Assembly: GCA_001430745.1 (NCBI GenBank) | Contig: KQ481983.1 | Coordinates: forward strand, 1,885,453-1,899,489 | Direction: 5' to 3' | DNA length: 14,037 nucleotides | Source of the DNA: Auxenochlorella pyrenoidosa | Lineage: Eukaryota; Chlorophyta; Trebouxiophyceae; Chlorellales; Chlorellaceae | Shown: positions 1-12,000 of the stretch, piece by piece | Layout of the letters: each line of letters begins with the position of its first letter | How positions within the stretch are numbered: the stretch's first letter is position 1 | Notes under the pieces: generated by a model | Databases searched by the model: none | Seen by the model: the letters and a program-made list of their open reading frames with translations, nothing else | Told to the model about the DNA's origin: nothing | Translations under genes and position numbers: made by a program

Positions 1-18
1 CCCACCCACCCACCACCA

Positions 19-56
<38 letters not shown>

Positions 57-3000
57 CGCGATGGGGTCCATCAGCACGCCCGTGGCGGCGGCGGAGAGGC
101 CGTAGGCCAGCTCCATGGGGGCCCGGGCCAGCGAATCCAGCGCCGAGTTGGGACGCTTGATGATGCGCTGCGCACGCAAAGGAAGGCGGGGTGGGGTGGG
201 ATGGGGGGTGGGGGAATGAGTGCATTTCGCTGAGGTGCCCATGAGCAAGGATGCTGTCAGAAGGCAAGATGCATGCACCAGGCACAGACGTGCGGCGCTG
301 TTAGGGAGTGAGCCTGCAGCCCCACCCACCCACCTGCACAATCGCGTCGTCGCCGTTGGCGCGGTACGGAGGCAGCGCCGCCAGCACGGCGGCCAGCATG
401 CGCGAGAAGCCAGAGCTCAGCTGCGTGGCAGGGGCGGGTGCGGCAGGGCGTTTAGACGCCGTGGCACAGGATGGGGCGGCGTCAATGCCGCTGACCTATC
501 CGGTTTGAGCTGCCCGGGCGGGCCAGCCACGGCTGCCGGGTGCGGTGCTCGGCCGGGCTCGCACGCATGGCCTCCCCGCTGCTTGCACGCCCAGGGTCTG
601 GGCCTCACCATGCTGAGGGTCATGAGGGGCACGTAGGCCAGCTGCTGCATCGCCACCACCGGGCCGGTGTTGCCGGCAGTGATGCTGCAGGGGCAGCGCC
701 AGAGTGGCAGTTGGTGGGTTTGGGGCAGGGCTTGGCGCCTGCTGCAGGCGTCCACCTCAAGTTCCCGCTGTTTGCAAGCAGCGCAGCTGCGCCACCTTCC
801 CACACCCCTGCCACCTTGTCACCTGCGCAGCAGCACAAAGGCGGAGCCACCGGCCCACAGCACCGCGAGCGGCACTGAGGCCACTGCGGGGCCGGCGCCG
901 CCGAGCACCTGCAGACCAGGAGGACCGGTGGGGAGGGCGCTGTGGACAGGAGCAAACACGCCAGGCAGTCGCAAGCACCCAGCATGTGGCAGGTTGGTTG
1001 CAGTAGGCCGGGTTGGCATGAGCACACCAGGACGAGCAAGAAGGGTGCACACCACTCGCATCGCTCTTTCCTTGTTCCTTTCCGTGCTCATGTGTTTGTT
1101 TCTGGCCGTCCCCGGCCCACCTTGTGCGCCTCCTTGAGCCCCTCCCGCGTGTAGTGGCGCGCCAGGTTGTTGACCAGCGCCTTTTGGGACAGGAAGCCGT
1201 TGGACACGAGGCCGCGGCTGCCGGCGGCAGAGCTGCACGCGGGCGGGGGGCGAGGGGCCGGGGGGGGGCACTTGTTTGGAGCTGGCTCAAGGCACGACCG
1301 TGTCGGCGCTTGGCTGAGAAGGGGGCATGGCTGCGCGCCTCGCCCCTGGCTACTCAAATCCACAGCATTATTAGGCAAGCTGGGGCAGCGGCAAGGGGCA
1401 GCAACGCGGGCGCAAACCCTTGCGTGCGCCCCGCCCGGCCGCCCAGGCCGCGCGCTCACCTGTTAGCCGGGTCGTTGCCCACCACCCACTTGCCCAGCTG
1501 TATGGGCACATTAGACACGTTGACCAGGGAGAAGCCGCTGGCGCCCAGAGCGCGGTTGAAGGCGCCCGTGGCGCTGGCCTGCGTGGCGGGTGAGGGGGGT
1601 GGGTGGGGGGACAGCCAGGGTCGGCCCTGGGTCAGTCGCCGCTGGGTCGTGCGCGCATGGTCGGACTGGAGATCAGGGCGAGCTCAGGGCAGCGGGTGGG
1701 GAGCCAAAGCAATTCCAGGCGGAGCTCGCTCGTATGCCGCGCGCGGCGGTTGGCGGCCGGCTGGGCACACCTTGGTCACGGCGGGGCTGCGCCCCGCGGA
1801 CAGCAGGCGTGAGGAGAGCGACACGGTGACGTTGATCTCCAGCGCCCCGATCTCCGCGCTCTCGATGAAGTACCTGCGGGGGGGGGGGGAGGGGGGGGGC
1901 AGCCAGCGGGCCAGGGGCCGGCGCATCGGTGCCCGCGCGTGGGGCAGGCATGCTTCCCAAAGCCCCGGCTGGCAGGAGCCCCCCCGGCGGGCCTGTGCAG
2001 GCGGGTGCCCGCCGGCGCACGCATGCCCGTGTGCAGCCCCCTGGGCGGGGCGGGTGCTCACCAGGAGGACAGGTCTGACTGGCCGTGCAGCACCTCCAGG
2101 TTGCGGAACTCCTTCTCCACCACCCAGTCCAGGGGGCCTGCGCAGGGGGGGGGGCAGGGGGGTGGTGTGGGTGTGTGGGGTGGGAAGGTAGGGTGGGGTT
2201 GGGCGGTTGGGGGGGGTTGCATGCGGTATGCTGCAGGGGATGCGCCAATGGAGCGCTGTCAGGCGGAGCAGATCAGATTCCGCCCACCCGGTGCCAGGCA
2301 GCTCCCCTGCCCCCCTGCAGCAGCGCTCACCCTCGCCCTCCTCCTCCTCCCCCGGCGCCGGCACGATGGCGTTCACCGCTAGGCTCTCCACCTCGCGCGG
2401 CCCAAACTGCGCGGCCAGCAGGCGGCGCTGCTGCTGGCGCCAGGGGCGGTCCTGGTGCACGTCGGCGGCGGGGATGGAGGTGACAAAGGAGAGCAGGGCC
2501 TCCAGGAAGGCCTCGTCCGTCTGCAGGTCCATGGCGCCTGCGCCAGCCGGGCAGGGGGGAGGGGGGCGCTTGGCGGCCGCCGCCTGCGCTCGCAGCGCCG
2601 CTGGGCTGGTGTGTCGCGCAGCTGGCAAAACAAACGCAAGGACCCCCGTGGCAGCCCCCGCCCTCCTCCCACCAATGTCCAGCCGGATGTCCTTGAACGA
2701 CTTGATGCTCTGCTTGTCCGCCTCGCCGGCGCCGGCGCAGCCAGCCAGCTCGGCGTCGCTGCCCACCAGGGCGCCAGACTCGGCGGCCACCGGCGAGCGC
2801 TCGCCATCGCAGCCGCCGCTCCTCTCTCCGCTGCCGGCAAAGCTGCACAGAGGGGGAGGCCGGGCCAGGGCAGGACGTCGCGACCCGCCAGCACAACTCT
2901 GCGCACCCCAGCCTGCCTGTGACACATGACCAAGCGGGCCCCAGGAGCGCCGCCCCTCACCCCCCTGGCCCGCCCACCTGCGCGTGAAGGAGAAGGACAC

Positions 3001-6000
3001 CAGGGGGGCCTCCTTGGCGGCGGAGCCCACCGCGCCCGAGGGTCGGTACTCCACCGCCGGCGCCAGCACCACCGGCTGCACCGCGTCCAGCATCTGGTTG
3101 TCCAGCTGCACCTTGTGCACGGTGCCCGCCACCTGGGGGGGTGGGGTGGGGTGGGGGGTGGGGGCGGTGTGTGCGTGACTTGTGGTGGTGACGGTGGCCA
3201 ATCCTGATTATGCACGCCTCCCATCGTGCTCGGGGAGGTGGGGCCGCGGAGCGCGCACCGCAGGTGCACACCCCTGGGCGCATGCCGGCCAGGCCGCCAG
3301 GCTGGCCCCCCACCTTGACCTCCAGCCGCGTGCGCACGGCCGACGACTTGATCTCGTCGGTGGTCAGGTTGAACAGCTCGTCCTGGGGGGGGTGCGCGCA
3401 AGGGTGACAGGTGCGCAGGGGTGCCAGGCCAGGCGGCGGATGTACCCTCGGCCCCCCATCACACTCATACACCCGCCTCTGCTCCCTGCTCTCACATAGG
3501 TCCCAAACTGCTTCCTCGCAAGCCTGGACCAGCAGCAGCCCCGCCAGCCAGGCAGCCCCCCCGCCCCACCTGCAGCCCGCCCATGACCACCAGGCTCAGC
3601 CCCGCCAGGTCCACCTCCACCCGGGTGCTCTGCCCCCGCACCGCGTCGGTCTGCCACTGCAGCCGCAGGTGCACCTGCGGGGGGGGGCGGGAGGCAGTGC
3701 AAGGCAAGGGGCGGGGGCAGCGACCTCAGGGGGCAGCTCATTGACATCGCAGAGCGAGAGTGAGATTTTACACCAGGAGCACCAAGTCGGGTGCAACCCG
3801 CTTCGGGCACCTGATTCCGCCAGCCTGGCCGATGCCCACCGCTGCCTGGACTGCACATGCGTCAGGCCGCACATACGATGTAGTGTGCCCCGGGCCCCTG
3901 CCGCCGCACCTGCATGTCTGACACCTCGTCCTCCGCCCCGGCCGCGCCCTTCTCTCGCCGCCGCCGCGGCTTGTACAGCGGCACCCACACGTAGGTGGGG
4001 TTCTCGCCCTTGAGGTGCGCGCAGTGGATGGTGCCCTGCCCCAGCAGGCGCTGTTCGGAGCGGAAGCCGCCGCGCGCGTCGTACAGGCGCACCGCCAGCG
4101 CCGCCTCCGCGGGGTCCACACGACCAAACACGTGGCGCACGCTGGCGTCCCACCTGCGCGCGCAGCGGAGGGGGGGGTAATCTCACGCACTTGCAGCTGG
4201 GCTGCATCCACCTCCGGGGGAGCTGTTGGCAGCTGTGTGACGTGCAGGGCGTGGAAGTGCCCCTGGCCCAAGCCTCTGTTCTGATTCCGCCCCGCCCCGC
4301 CCAGGTTCCCTGCCTCCTCTGCCCGCCCACACACCTGGGCTGCAGCGTGTGCTTGATGACGGGTGTGCTGTAGGTTGGGAAGCGGCCCAGCTCCACAGAA
4401 ACCATGGGGTTGGGCAGCTCGTTGGCGCTGCGGGGGGAGGGGGAGGGGGAGGGGGGGGGGGGGGGGCGTGAGCTCAAAGGGCGGTCGGCGCACTGCAACT
4501 GCAGCCGAGGCGCTTGTCTGCAGGACAGCCGTACAACAACCGCAGCAGGTCCAGCCCTGGTTCTGCACTGCCATGTGCCCTGCATGTGGCCACCCCCAGC
4601 CCTGGCACCGCGCCCGCACCTGAGCGCCACCACCACGCCCCTGCGCGGCGTCAGCCCCTTGGCCTGCAGCACCGTCACCACCAGGTGGCGCCGATTGTGG
4701 TCGTGCGCGTGCCGCGCCAGCACCTCGGTGGCCACCTTGCTGGGCTTGACGGCCCAGCCGGCGCCTGCTGTGGGGGAGGGGCGGCACGCCGCGGCGGGGG
4801 GATGGTTGTTCACAGGGCAAGAAGAAGCGGCAGGGGTGGGCGCTGGCCTGGCAGGAATGCGTCAAAGGGGCCCCCGGCTGGGATGCCCATCACCCCGAAC
4901 CGGCCTTCAACCCCCCACCCTCCGACCCCCTACCGCTCATGCCCAGCTCGTTGTCGACGCCAAACAGGCTGACGCCCGCGCCCATGATGCCGGCGCGCGC
5001 CGTCCTCTCCGCCGCCTCTGCCTGGATCTCATCGCCCTCGGGGGGCGCCCAGGTGCGCACAACCTGCAGGAAGGGAAGGGGGGCGCCCAGAGCCACAGCA
5101 GGGAGGGGTGAGGGGCGCCCGTGGCACACAGGCTGAGCAGCAGGCCGGGCGCAGGCTGCCAACCAGGGAATGCACGCGGGGAGATGCCCCAGCGCCCTGG
5201 CCCGGCATGCGCCCGCCCTTACCTCTGCCGGTATGGGCTGCAGCGCGGCCAGGATCTCCTGGCGCTGCGCCAGCACCCGCTCCAGCGCGTGCAGCTTGAT
5301 GGTGAGCAGCGAGCGCGCGGTCACCTCCCACACAAAGCGCAGCTGCAGCTGGCCGCTGCAGGAGGGGGGGGCCCGCGATACACAGTTGCACACGCGCACG
5401 CGGGGAGATGATGGAGGCTGTCTTGTTGCAAGAGCGGGGGCGTGGGGGCGGCTCCAGGGGTGCGACGGCAATCAAGCACCCCCCACGCACGCGACTCCAG
5501 GCAGCTTTTACACCTGCCGGGCTCCCGCGCGCCCACCTGACTGCGTCTCCGGCGTCGCGACGCATGAGGGGCAGCCAGAGCGGGGTGCCGGCCGGCACGC
5601 CGCTCAGCATGGACAGCGTGTCGGCCAGCGCCACCTCGGCGCGCCCCAGGAACCGGCACGTCTTGATCACCTCTGCGGGGCACGCGCCCAGGGCCGCGTG
5701 AGCCGGCAAGGCAGGCACTGGGGAGCAAGCACTGGCGTGCTCCAAAGGCAGCAGGCGGGGCACCTTGCGAGGCGCAGGCACCCCTCTGCCATGCCGGCAG
5801 AGCCCAAAACCCTGGGGACCCCCTCTGTAGCGCCGCCCCCGCCCACCCACCCGACGGCATCTGCGCCAGGCGGTTGAGCTGCGCCGCTGAGCGGCTGCCC
5901 CCCAGGTCCCACAGCTCCACCCCCAGCTCGCTGGCGGCGCACACGTCGCGGAACATCAGCTGCTCATCCCACACCGGGTCGGTGCTCTGCCACACCACCG

Positions 6001-9000
6001 TGGTCTGCTTGGCGCGCTCCTCTGCGGGGGGGGGGCGGGGCGCGGGCAGGGGCAGGCGCAGTGGGCAGGGCAGAGCGGGCTAGGCACCTGCGCCAGCAAT
6101 TAAGCACACCGCTGCCTGGCCTATGGGCGCGGCCGCCCAGGGGCTGCAAGGCTACCGGCCAGGCTGCGCAATGTGCATCCAGCACCGGGCGGTGCTGTTG
6201 CGCCAGGGTGCACGGCGCAGGGGGCGGTGCGGCTTGGGCTTGGGCCCCAGGGAGGCGGCGCACGCACCAGTTGAGGTGGGGAAGGGCTCTGAGATGTAGA
6301 CCCGGGCAAAGGGGTGGGTGCTCTTGGAGCTGCCGCTCAGGCCCTGCAGCGCACAGGGCCGAAGAGGCGGGCAGGCTTGGCGAGGTCGAGGTGCTGTCAG
6401 GCTTGCAGCATCTGTGGCACGATGCAAGCACATCTGAGGGGGGCATCTCATGCCAGCAAGGGTACAGAAGACCTGCCAGCAGAACCTCCTCGCGGGCTGC
6501 CCCCACCACCCACCTGCGCCTGCACCACCGTCACATTGAGGTCGCCGCCCAGCAGCAGCACAGCATCCCCAGAGTTGATGCCGCGCATGAGGTCCTGGCG
6601 CCGCCGCCAGGCTGAGGCGCCGGCGGCGGCAGAGGGGGCCGGGCCGGTGCGTTCGCGCCCGCCCTTGGAAGCGCTGGCAGCCAGCGCCCGCGTGCCCGCC
6701 GCCTGGTTGGCTGCAGGCGGGGCGGGGCGCAGGTGGGGCACGACAGTGAATTGCTACAGGTTTTTGCTGATGGTGGTGGGTTGTGGCCCCCTGACCCCGC
6801 AGAAAGCACAGCACAACGGTGATGTGCATGCTCGCGAGGAGAGCGGCTGCTCACCAGACGGCGTGATGTGGCCCCAGTCGCGCCCCGTCTGCGACGCACG
6901 CAGCGTTGTGGTGGTGTGCCACCGCGGGGCTGCCCCGCCTGCTGCTGCCGCTTCTGCTGCTGCTGCGTCTGGACCCGCCCCGCCCGCCAGCTCCGGCTGG
7001 ATCTCGGAGGAGCCCGCGGTGGGCGAGGACTGGTCGACTCCTGGCTCGGAGCCGGTGCGGATCATGAGCCGCCTGCGACACTCATAGTGAGAGGGAAAGT
7101 GCGGGGCCGAGCGCAACAGGTGAGCACCCGATCGGCACGGTGCGTCACTGAGCGCCGAGCTGCGGCCCAGTACCTTGCCGCCCCGGCGCCTCGCCCTGGC
7201 CCACCTGTAGGGCAGCAGACGCTCCTCCCTCTCGTCAGGGATCTGCAGCACCCCCGCGCCAGCTGCCCCCGCCGAAGCCACGCGCGGCACCACGCGGGGG
7301 CCGCCGCCGGCGGCGCCCTCGCTGGCAAAGCGGGCAGAGGAGATGCGGGGCACCAGGCCAGCCTCCCCGCTGCCGCCGCTGGGCACGTCAAAGCGCACGG
7401 TGGCCTGCCGGGACATTGCCCCACCCAGGCTGAGACCCGACCCCTGGCCCACGGTGGCCGAGGGCACGCGCGACACCGGCTGGCTGCCCGCCACGCTGCC
7501 AGGCACGCTCTCAAAGCCGGCGGCGGCGCCGCCGCCGGCAGGCGAACCCAGCGCCGACTGCGGCAGCTTGGAGTGGGCCTGCCGCAGGAGCGCCCGGGTG
7601 GTCTCCCGCAGCGGCAGCCGCTTGGAGGCGGCGCGGCGCAGCTCGGGGGCGGCCGCGGCGGGCGCCGCCTGCTGCGCCGCAGTGCGTCCGTACAGGTCGA
7701 GCGAGTGCGCGCCGCTCATGCCGTTGAGGCGCGCAAAGTGGGCGTTCACCTGGCGCAGCTGGGTCTCCACCTGGGGGCGGGGCAGGGGGGGTGGAGGTTG
7801 GGGCAAGAGGCGTTGGGGCCTGACTTTGGGTGGGCTACCTGAACCGGGAGCGCTGAAAGCTGTTGGGGGCGAACCGTCATCCGAGTCTGGGGTATGGCGC
7901 AGGCGGCGGGGAGTGCGCCCGGGTGGTGAGGGCGGCAGGCAAGCCGGGGCGGGGGGGGGCGCGCCTGCTTCAGGCGTGCCGCCAGGTCCAGCACCAGGTT
8001 CTGCGCCTCGAGCGACGACACGTTCTTGTCGTCGGAGAAGCGCAGCACGCGGGTGGGGCCGTCGGCGTACACGCTCACGTACACCTGCGCGGGCGCGGGG
8101 CCAGGGGAAGGGCACAAGGGAACAGAATCAAGGGCGGCGAGTGCGTTCGGGGCGGCAGGCCGCACAGGCAGCGCGGGAGCGGCTGAGACAGCGCAGGCAG
8201 GCACGCATAGTACGGAGGCTGCTGGGCAGGGTGTGAACACCGCGCGGATGCCTGCCATGCTGCCGCCGGCCCCGCTCCGGCCCCCACCTTCTTGCTGAAC
8301 TCTGCTGCCAGCAGGGAGACCAGCTTCTGCTTGACGTCGTCCGGCACCGCGGCGCTCTGCGGGGCGGGCGCTCAAAGAGGATACAAGCCGGGGTGCTGAG
8401 GGACGCGGTGCGGCCCCGCAACCCCGCCGGCGCCCTCCCAGCGCCCCACCCCATCATTTACCTGCGGCCCTCTAGCGCACCCCACCTCACCTGCGAGATT
8501 GACTTGTAGAGGCGGCGCTGCGCCGAGGCGGCCGCCCTGCCGCCGTGCGTGGGCAGCAGCAGCATGGGCTGGTCGCCCAGATGGTCCAGAGCGTAGTCGG
8601 CGATGCGAGAGTCGCTCTCCTTGCCCGCCACGCGCGCCTGCATGGAGGGGCCGGGGGAGGGTGCGGGAAGGGCTCAGCAGGGTGCAGATTGCATGATGTG
8701 GTGGCAGCCGGTGCCTGCTCAACACCCTCAGCCTGGGGACAAGGCCAGAGGATGCCTCCCTCGCTTCTTGCTAGCGCAAATGAACCCCGCCTTGCACGGC
8801 CGTCACCGCCTTTGGCCTGCCCAGGCTGGGTCCCGGGCCCCACCTGCACGCGGATGAGGTTGCGCTGGGTGGGCTCGTCCCAGGCGTATGGCATCGCCTG
8901 CCCAGGGGGCAGGTTGTCCACGTAGCTGCAGGGCAGGACAAGGGGAGGAGGGAGGAGGTGAGTGCTGGCAGAAAGCAGAGACAGACGTTCCTGCCTGAGC

Positions 9001-12000
9001 ACCTGCATGCTGTCTGGCTGCAGCACCGCGGCCCTGCCCCGACTGCCACGCCCGCGCCCTCCCTGCAAGCCCGCCCACCGCTTGGAGGTGGGGCGGTTGA
9101 CCAGCGCCAGCTGGATGAAGTACAGCTGCACATCCTGGCAGGAGTTCTCGATGCGGTACGGCGGCACGCTGGAGGGGCTCTTCAGGGTGACCTGGATGGA
9201 GCCTGCGGGGGCGGGGGTGGGTGGGGGGAGCAGGGCGCAGGTGGGGTGTTGTCTTGGGGCCTGGGCGGGTGTTGATGTTGGTACAGGTGGGTGAGCAGGT
9301 GGGTGGGCGGGTGAGGGGTTGGGGGGTGGGGGGGGTGGGGGTGGGGGTGGGGGTGCAGGTGGGTGGGTGGCATTGAGACAGCAGGGCAGGCCGGGTGCTG
9401 TTCTGGCACGGGCGCACGACCTCAGATCTCAGAAATGGCTCTCAGGTGGCGGAGCCCAGGGCGTGGCCTCGGCCTGCGGGCTGCACCCGAATGCCTGCCT
9501 GCCTCTCCACACCCGGCTCCTCCTTGCACGGCCCCCATGCCGGCCCAGACCCAGCGGGCGGGGCCCCTCACCGTAGGGCCCCACCGTCACGTTGACGGGG
9601 ATGTTCATGTAGCGGGCGCGCTGGTGCTTGTGGCGGATGCGCAGCCCAAAGTACCACTCGGTCTCGCGGATGGGGAAGGAGCCTGCGCGTGGCGGGTCAG
9701 TGTGTGTGTGGGGGTGGGGTGGGGGTGGGGGCCCACCAGTGGTCCACCCTGCCTACAGGTACAAAGGTCTGAGCGGCGCGCTCCCGGGATGCAGGAGGGG
9801 CAATCACGTGGCAAGGCGGGGAGCGGGCAACTGCCAGCGGGCGCCAGGGCAGGTGCCACCAACCCCCAGCCCTGCGCCCTGCCCACCGCTCCAGTGCCAG
9901 TCGTCCTCCTCGCCCAGCGGGGCGGGCCGCACCACCAGCTCCCGCGCCAGCTCCGCGTCGTCCCAGTACACAGCCGCCCTGCGGCAGCGTGCGGGGGCAG
10001 CGTGCAGGGGCAGGCACGGCTGAGAAGGCGCACCAGCGACAGCCTGCACTACCTTTGTGCACAGCGGGCGAGCGCCGGCATGCTGGGCGCCTGGCTGTCT
10101 GGCGAGGGCCCCCAGCTTGCAGCCCTGCCCTGCCCAGCCCCTCGACGCCCCGCGCGGGGCCAGCTGCTTGCCTGCTGCCGGGCGGCAGGGCGCGCGCAAA
10201 GCGCGCGGCATCGCCCTCGCAGCCGCCGCCGCCCCACCAGCCGCACTCGGGGTCTGGTGTGCGGAACTGCTTCATCAGCATGGGCAGCCCTGTCTGGTTC
10301 TCAATCATGTACTTAGGCTTGAGCGTGAGCAGCTTGGTGTGCCTGGAGGGGCGGTGGAATGCAGGGGCTTGGCGCCTCAAGCGTGGTGCCGGCAGGAGGG
10401 CATGTAGGCTTGGGGCGGCAAGCAGGTCAAGCGTAGAACGCTGTTCTAACGCTGTTCTGCTGTTGCAAACACCGCAAATGGTCCCAGAGGCCCCCATCCA
10501 CAAGAGAACAGTCAACCCCACGCCTCCCATGCGCACTGAACCGGCCTCGGCACCTCCCTCTTTTGGCATGTCCCGCTGGCCCTCACACCTGAACATGGAG
10601 TCTGGCGGACCAGCCGTCACATCCACAGCAAACTCGTAGGCCTTTTGGGCACGCACCACCGCGCCCGCTTCGCCTTGCCGAACGACGCGGCGCGAGCCTG
10701 CGGCGGGGGGCCAGGGCGGCGGTGCATGCTGAGAGGGTTTGCAGGCATGAAAGGGTTCCACGCAGGGCTGCACAGCCCGCCTGCAGGGCAAAGGGTTCGT
10801 GGATCCCGGGCTGCTCTTGGGGAGGGATGCCGGCAGCAGGTGACACTCACGACGCCTGCGCCTGGCTCCTGTGGCATGCGCGGTCTGCTCTGCCTCTGCC
10901 TCCCCAGGCAGCACAAACTGGCCTGTGCCAGAGGCACTGCGTGCATCGGACAGCCTGTGCAGGAGGATGGAAGGCGGCAGTGAAAGGTAGAGGGCTTGGC
11001 ACGCACTCAACTCCGGGGCCATGCATGTGCACGGCAGGAGGCCAAGGGGCATTGCGGCCATGCCTGCAAGGCATAGGCGAGCAGGGAGGAGCCCACCTCT
11101 GCACCACAGAGCCGCCGCCGCTGCTGCGCCGTGCTTCCATGGATGCAGCAGCCGCCATGGCTTGTGGGGCAGCCGCCTGGGCCGCTAGGCCCGCTGCCTT
11201 GCCCTCCCTCGCCTGCTGCTGATGCACCGTGCCCTGCCCCCCAACAGTTGCATCAGCGGCCGCTGCATCCTCGGGCAGTGCGCCTGCAGGTGCACCTGGG
11301 GGCACCACTCCTGCGCCTGCCGCAGCTGCCACCGCCGCCGCTGCGGTGCCGTCTCCACCTGCCTCCCCCTCGCTCTCCTCGCTGCTCTCCATGCCCTCGC
11401 TGGTGCTGCCTTCGGGCTGCCTGGCGGCGTTGGGGTCTGGCGGCAGAGGTATCTCCTGCATGGAGCGCACCGCAGCGTCCACCTCCTGGTCGGGGGCGGG
11501 CGCCTGCTGCAGCGACAGGCTGTGCGAGGAGGACAGGGCGATGTGGCCGCTCAGGGAGGACCCCCTGCGCTCGCTGCGGGTGGGTGGGGGAGGGGGAGTG
11601 GAGGAGATGGGGGTGGGGGTGGGGGGTGGGGTTGGGGGAGAAGCGGGCTGACACCCAAGGTCACGTGGCACACACCCCAGGCTGGAGCCGTTTGGCAGCT
11701 GGAGAGCGGGAGCAAGCACATCCACGCCCGGCGGGTGGACAGGCGCAGCTGGAAAGGCCGACAGCTTGATCAGCAGTCGGCAGGACCTGCAGGCCTGGGC
11801 CTGGCCTGCCAGCCCGCGGCACTCACAGGCGGTGCAGGGCGCGGGCGGTGGGTGTGGCGGCGATGCCGCTCGTCACCCGCACCAGCATGGTGCCGGGCTC
11901 TGTGGCCACAGTCTCCACAAGTGAGTTGTCTTGCATGCTGGCCCGCCGCAGGTGCTTGGGCTTGGAGGCAAAGGCAGCGGTGGGCGTCAGCGTACCGGGC

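Noticed and set aside
1124..2191. Plus-strand open frame of 355 codons
   Set aside because: It is antisense to exons 34-37, rich in Gly/Arg/Pro, has no family motif and owes its length to high GC content. The minus strand carries conserved VPS13 exons here.
1684..3201. Minus-strand open frame of 505 codons as one exon
   Set aside because: It is a read-through of true exons 31, 32, 33 and 35 with introns. Pro/His-rich stretches mark intron sequence, and good splice sites restore the family sequence.
7075..7085. Upstream acceptor (AG of ctatgag) for exon 19
   Set aside because: Joining it to exon 18 gives a frame with a stop within a few codons. The next AG keeps the frame open.
6754..8115. 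Unspliced 453-codon reading through introns 17-19
   Set aside because: It includes Pro/Arg-rich intronic residues before VETQLRQ, and after LLPYR and ITPSG. The spliced version keeps frame and removes them.
9206..9365. CRISPR-like or direct-repeat array
   Set aside because: The units are irregular G/T simple sequence with no constant repeat or unique spacers, inside a eukaryotic intron.
9697..11061. Minus-strand open frame of 454 codons as a single exon
   Set aside because: It joins exons 8, 9, 10 and introns by chance. GT/GC donors and AG acceptors inside it give the conserved VAB sequence.
11643..11826. Extra exon or a separate gene start in the 5' part of intron 6
   Set aside because: The frame is open in places, but adding it breaks the phase-2 join of exons 6 and 7 and it shows no recognisable motif.
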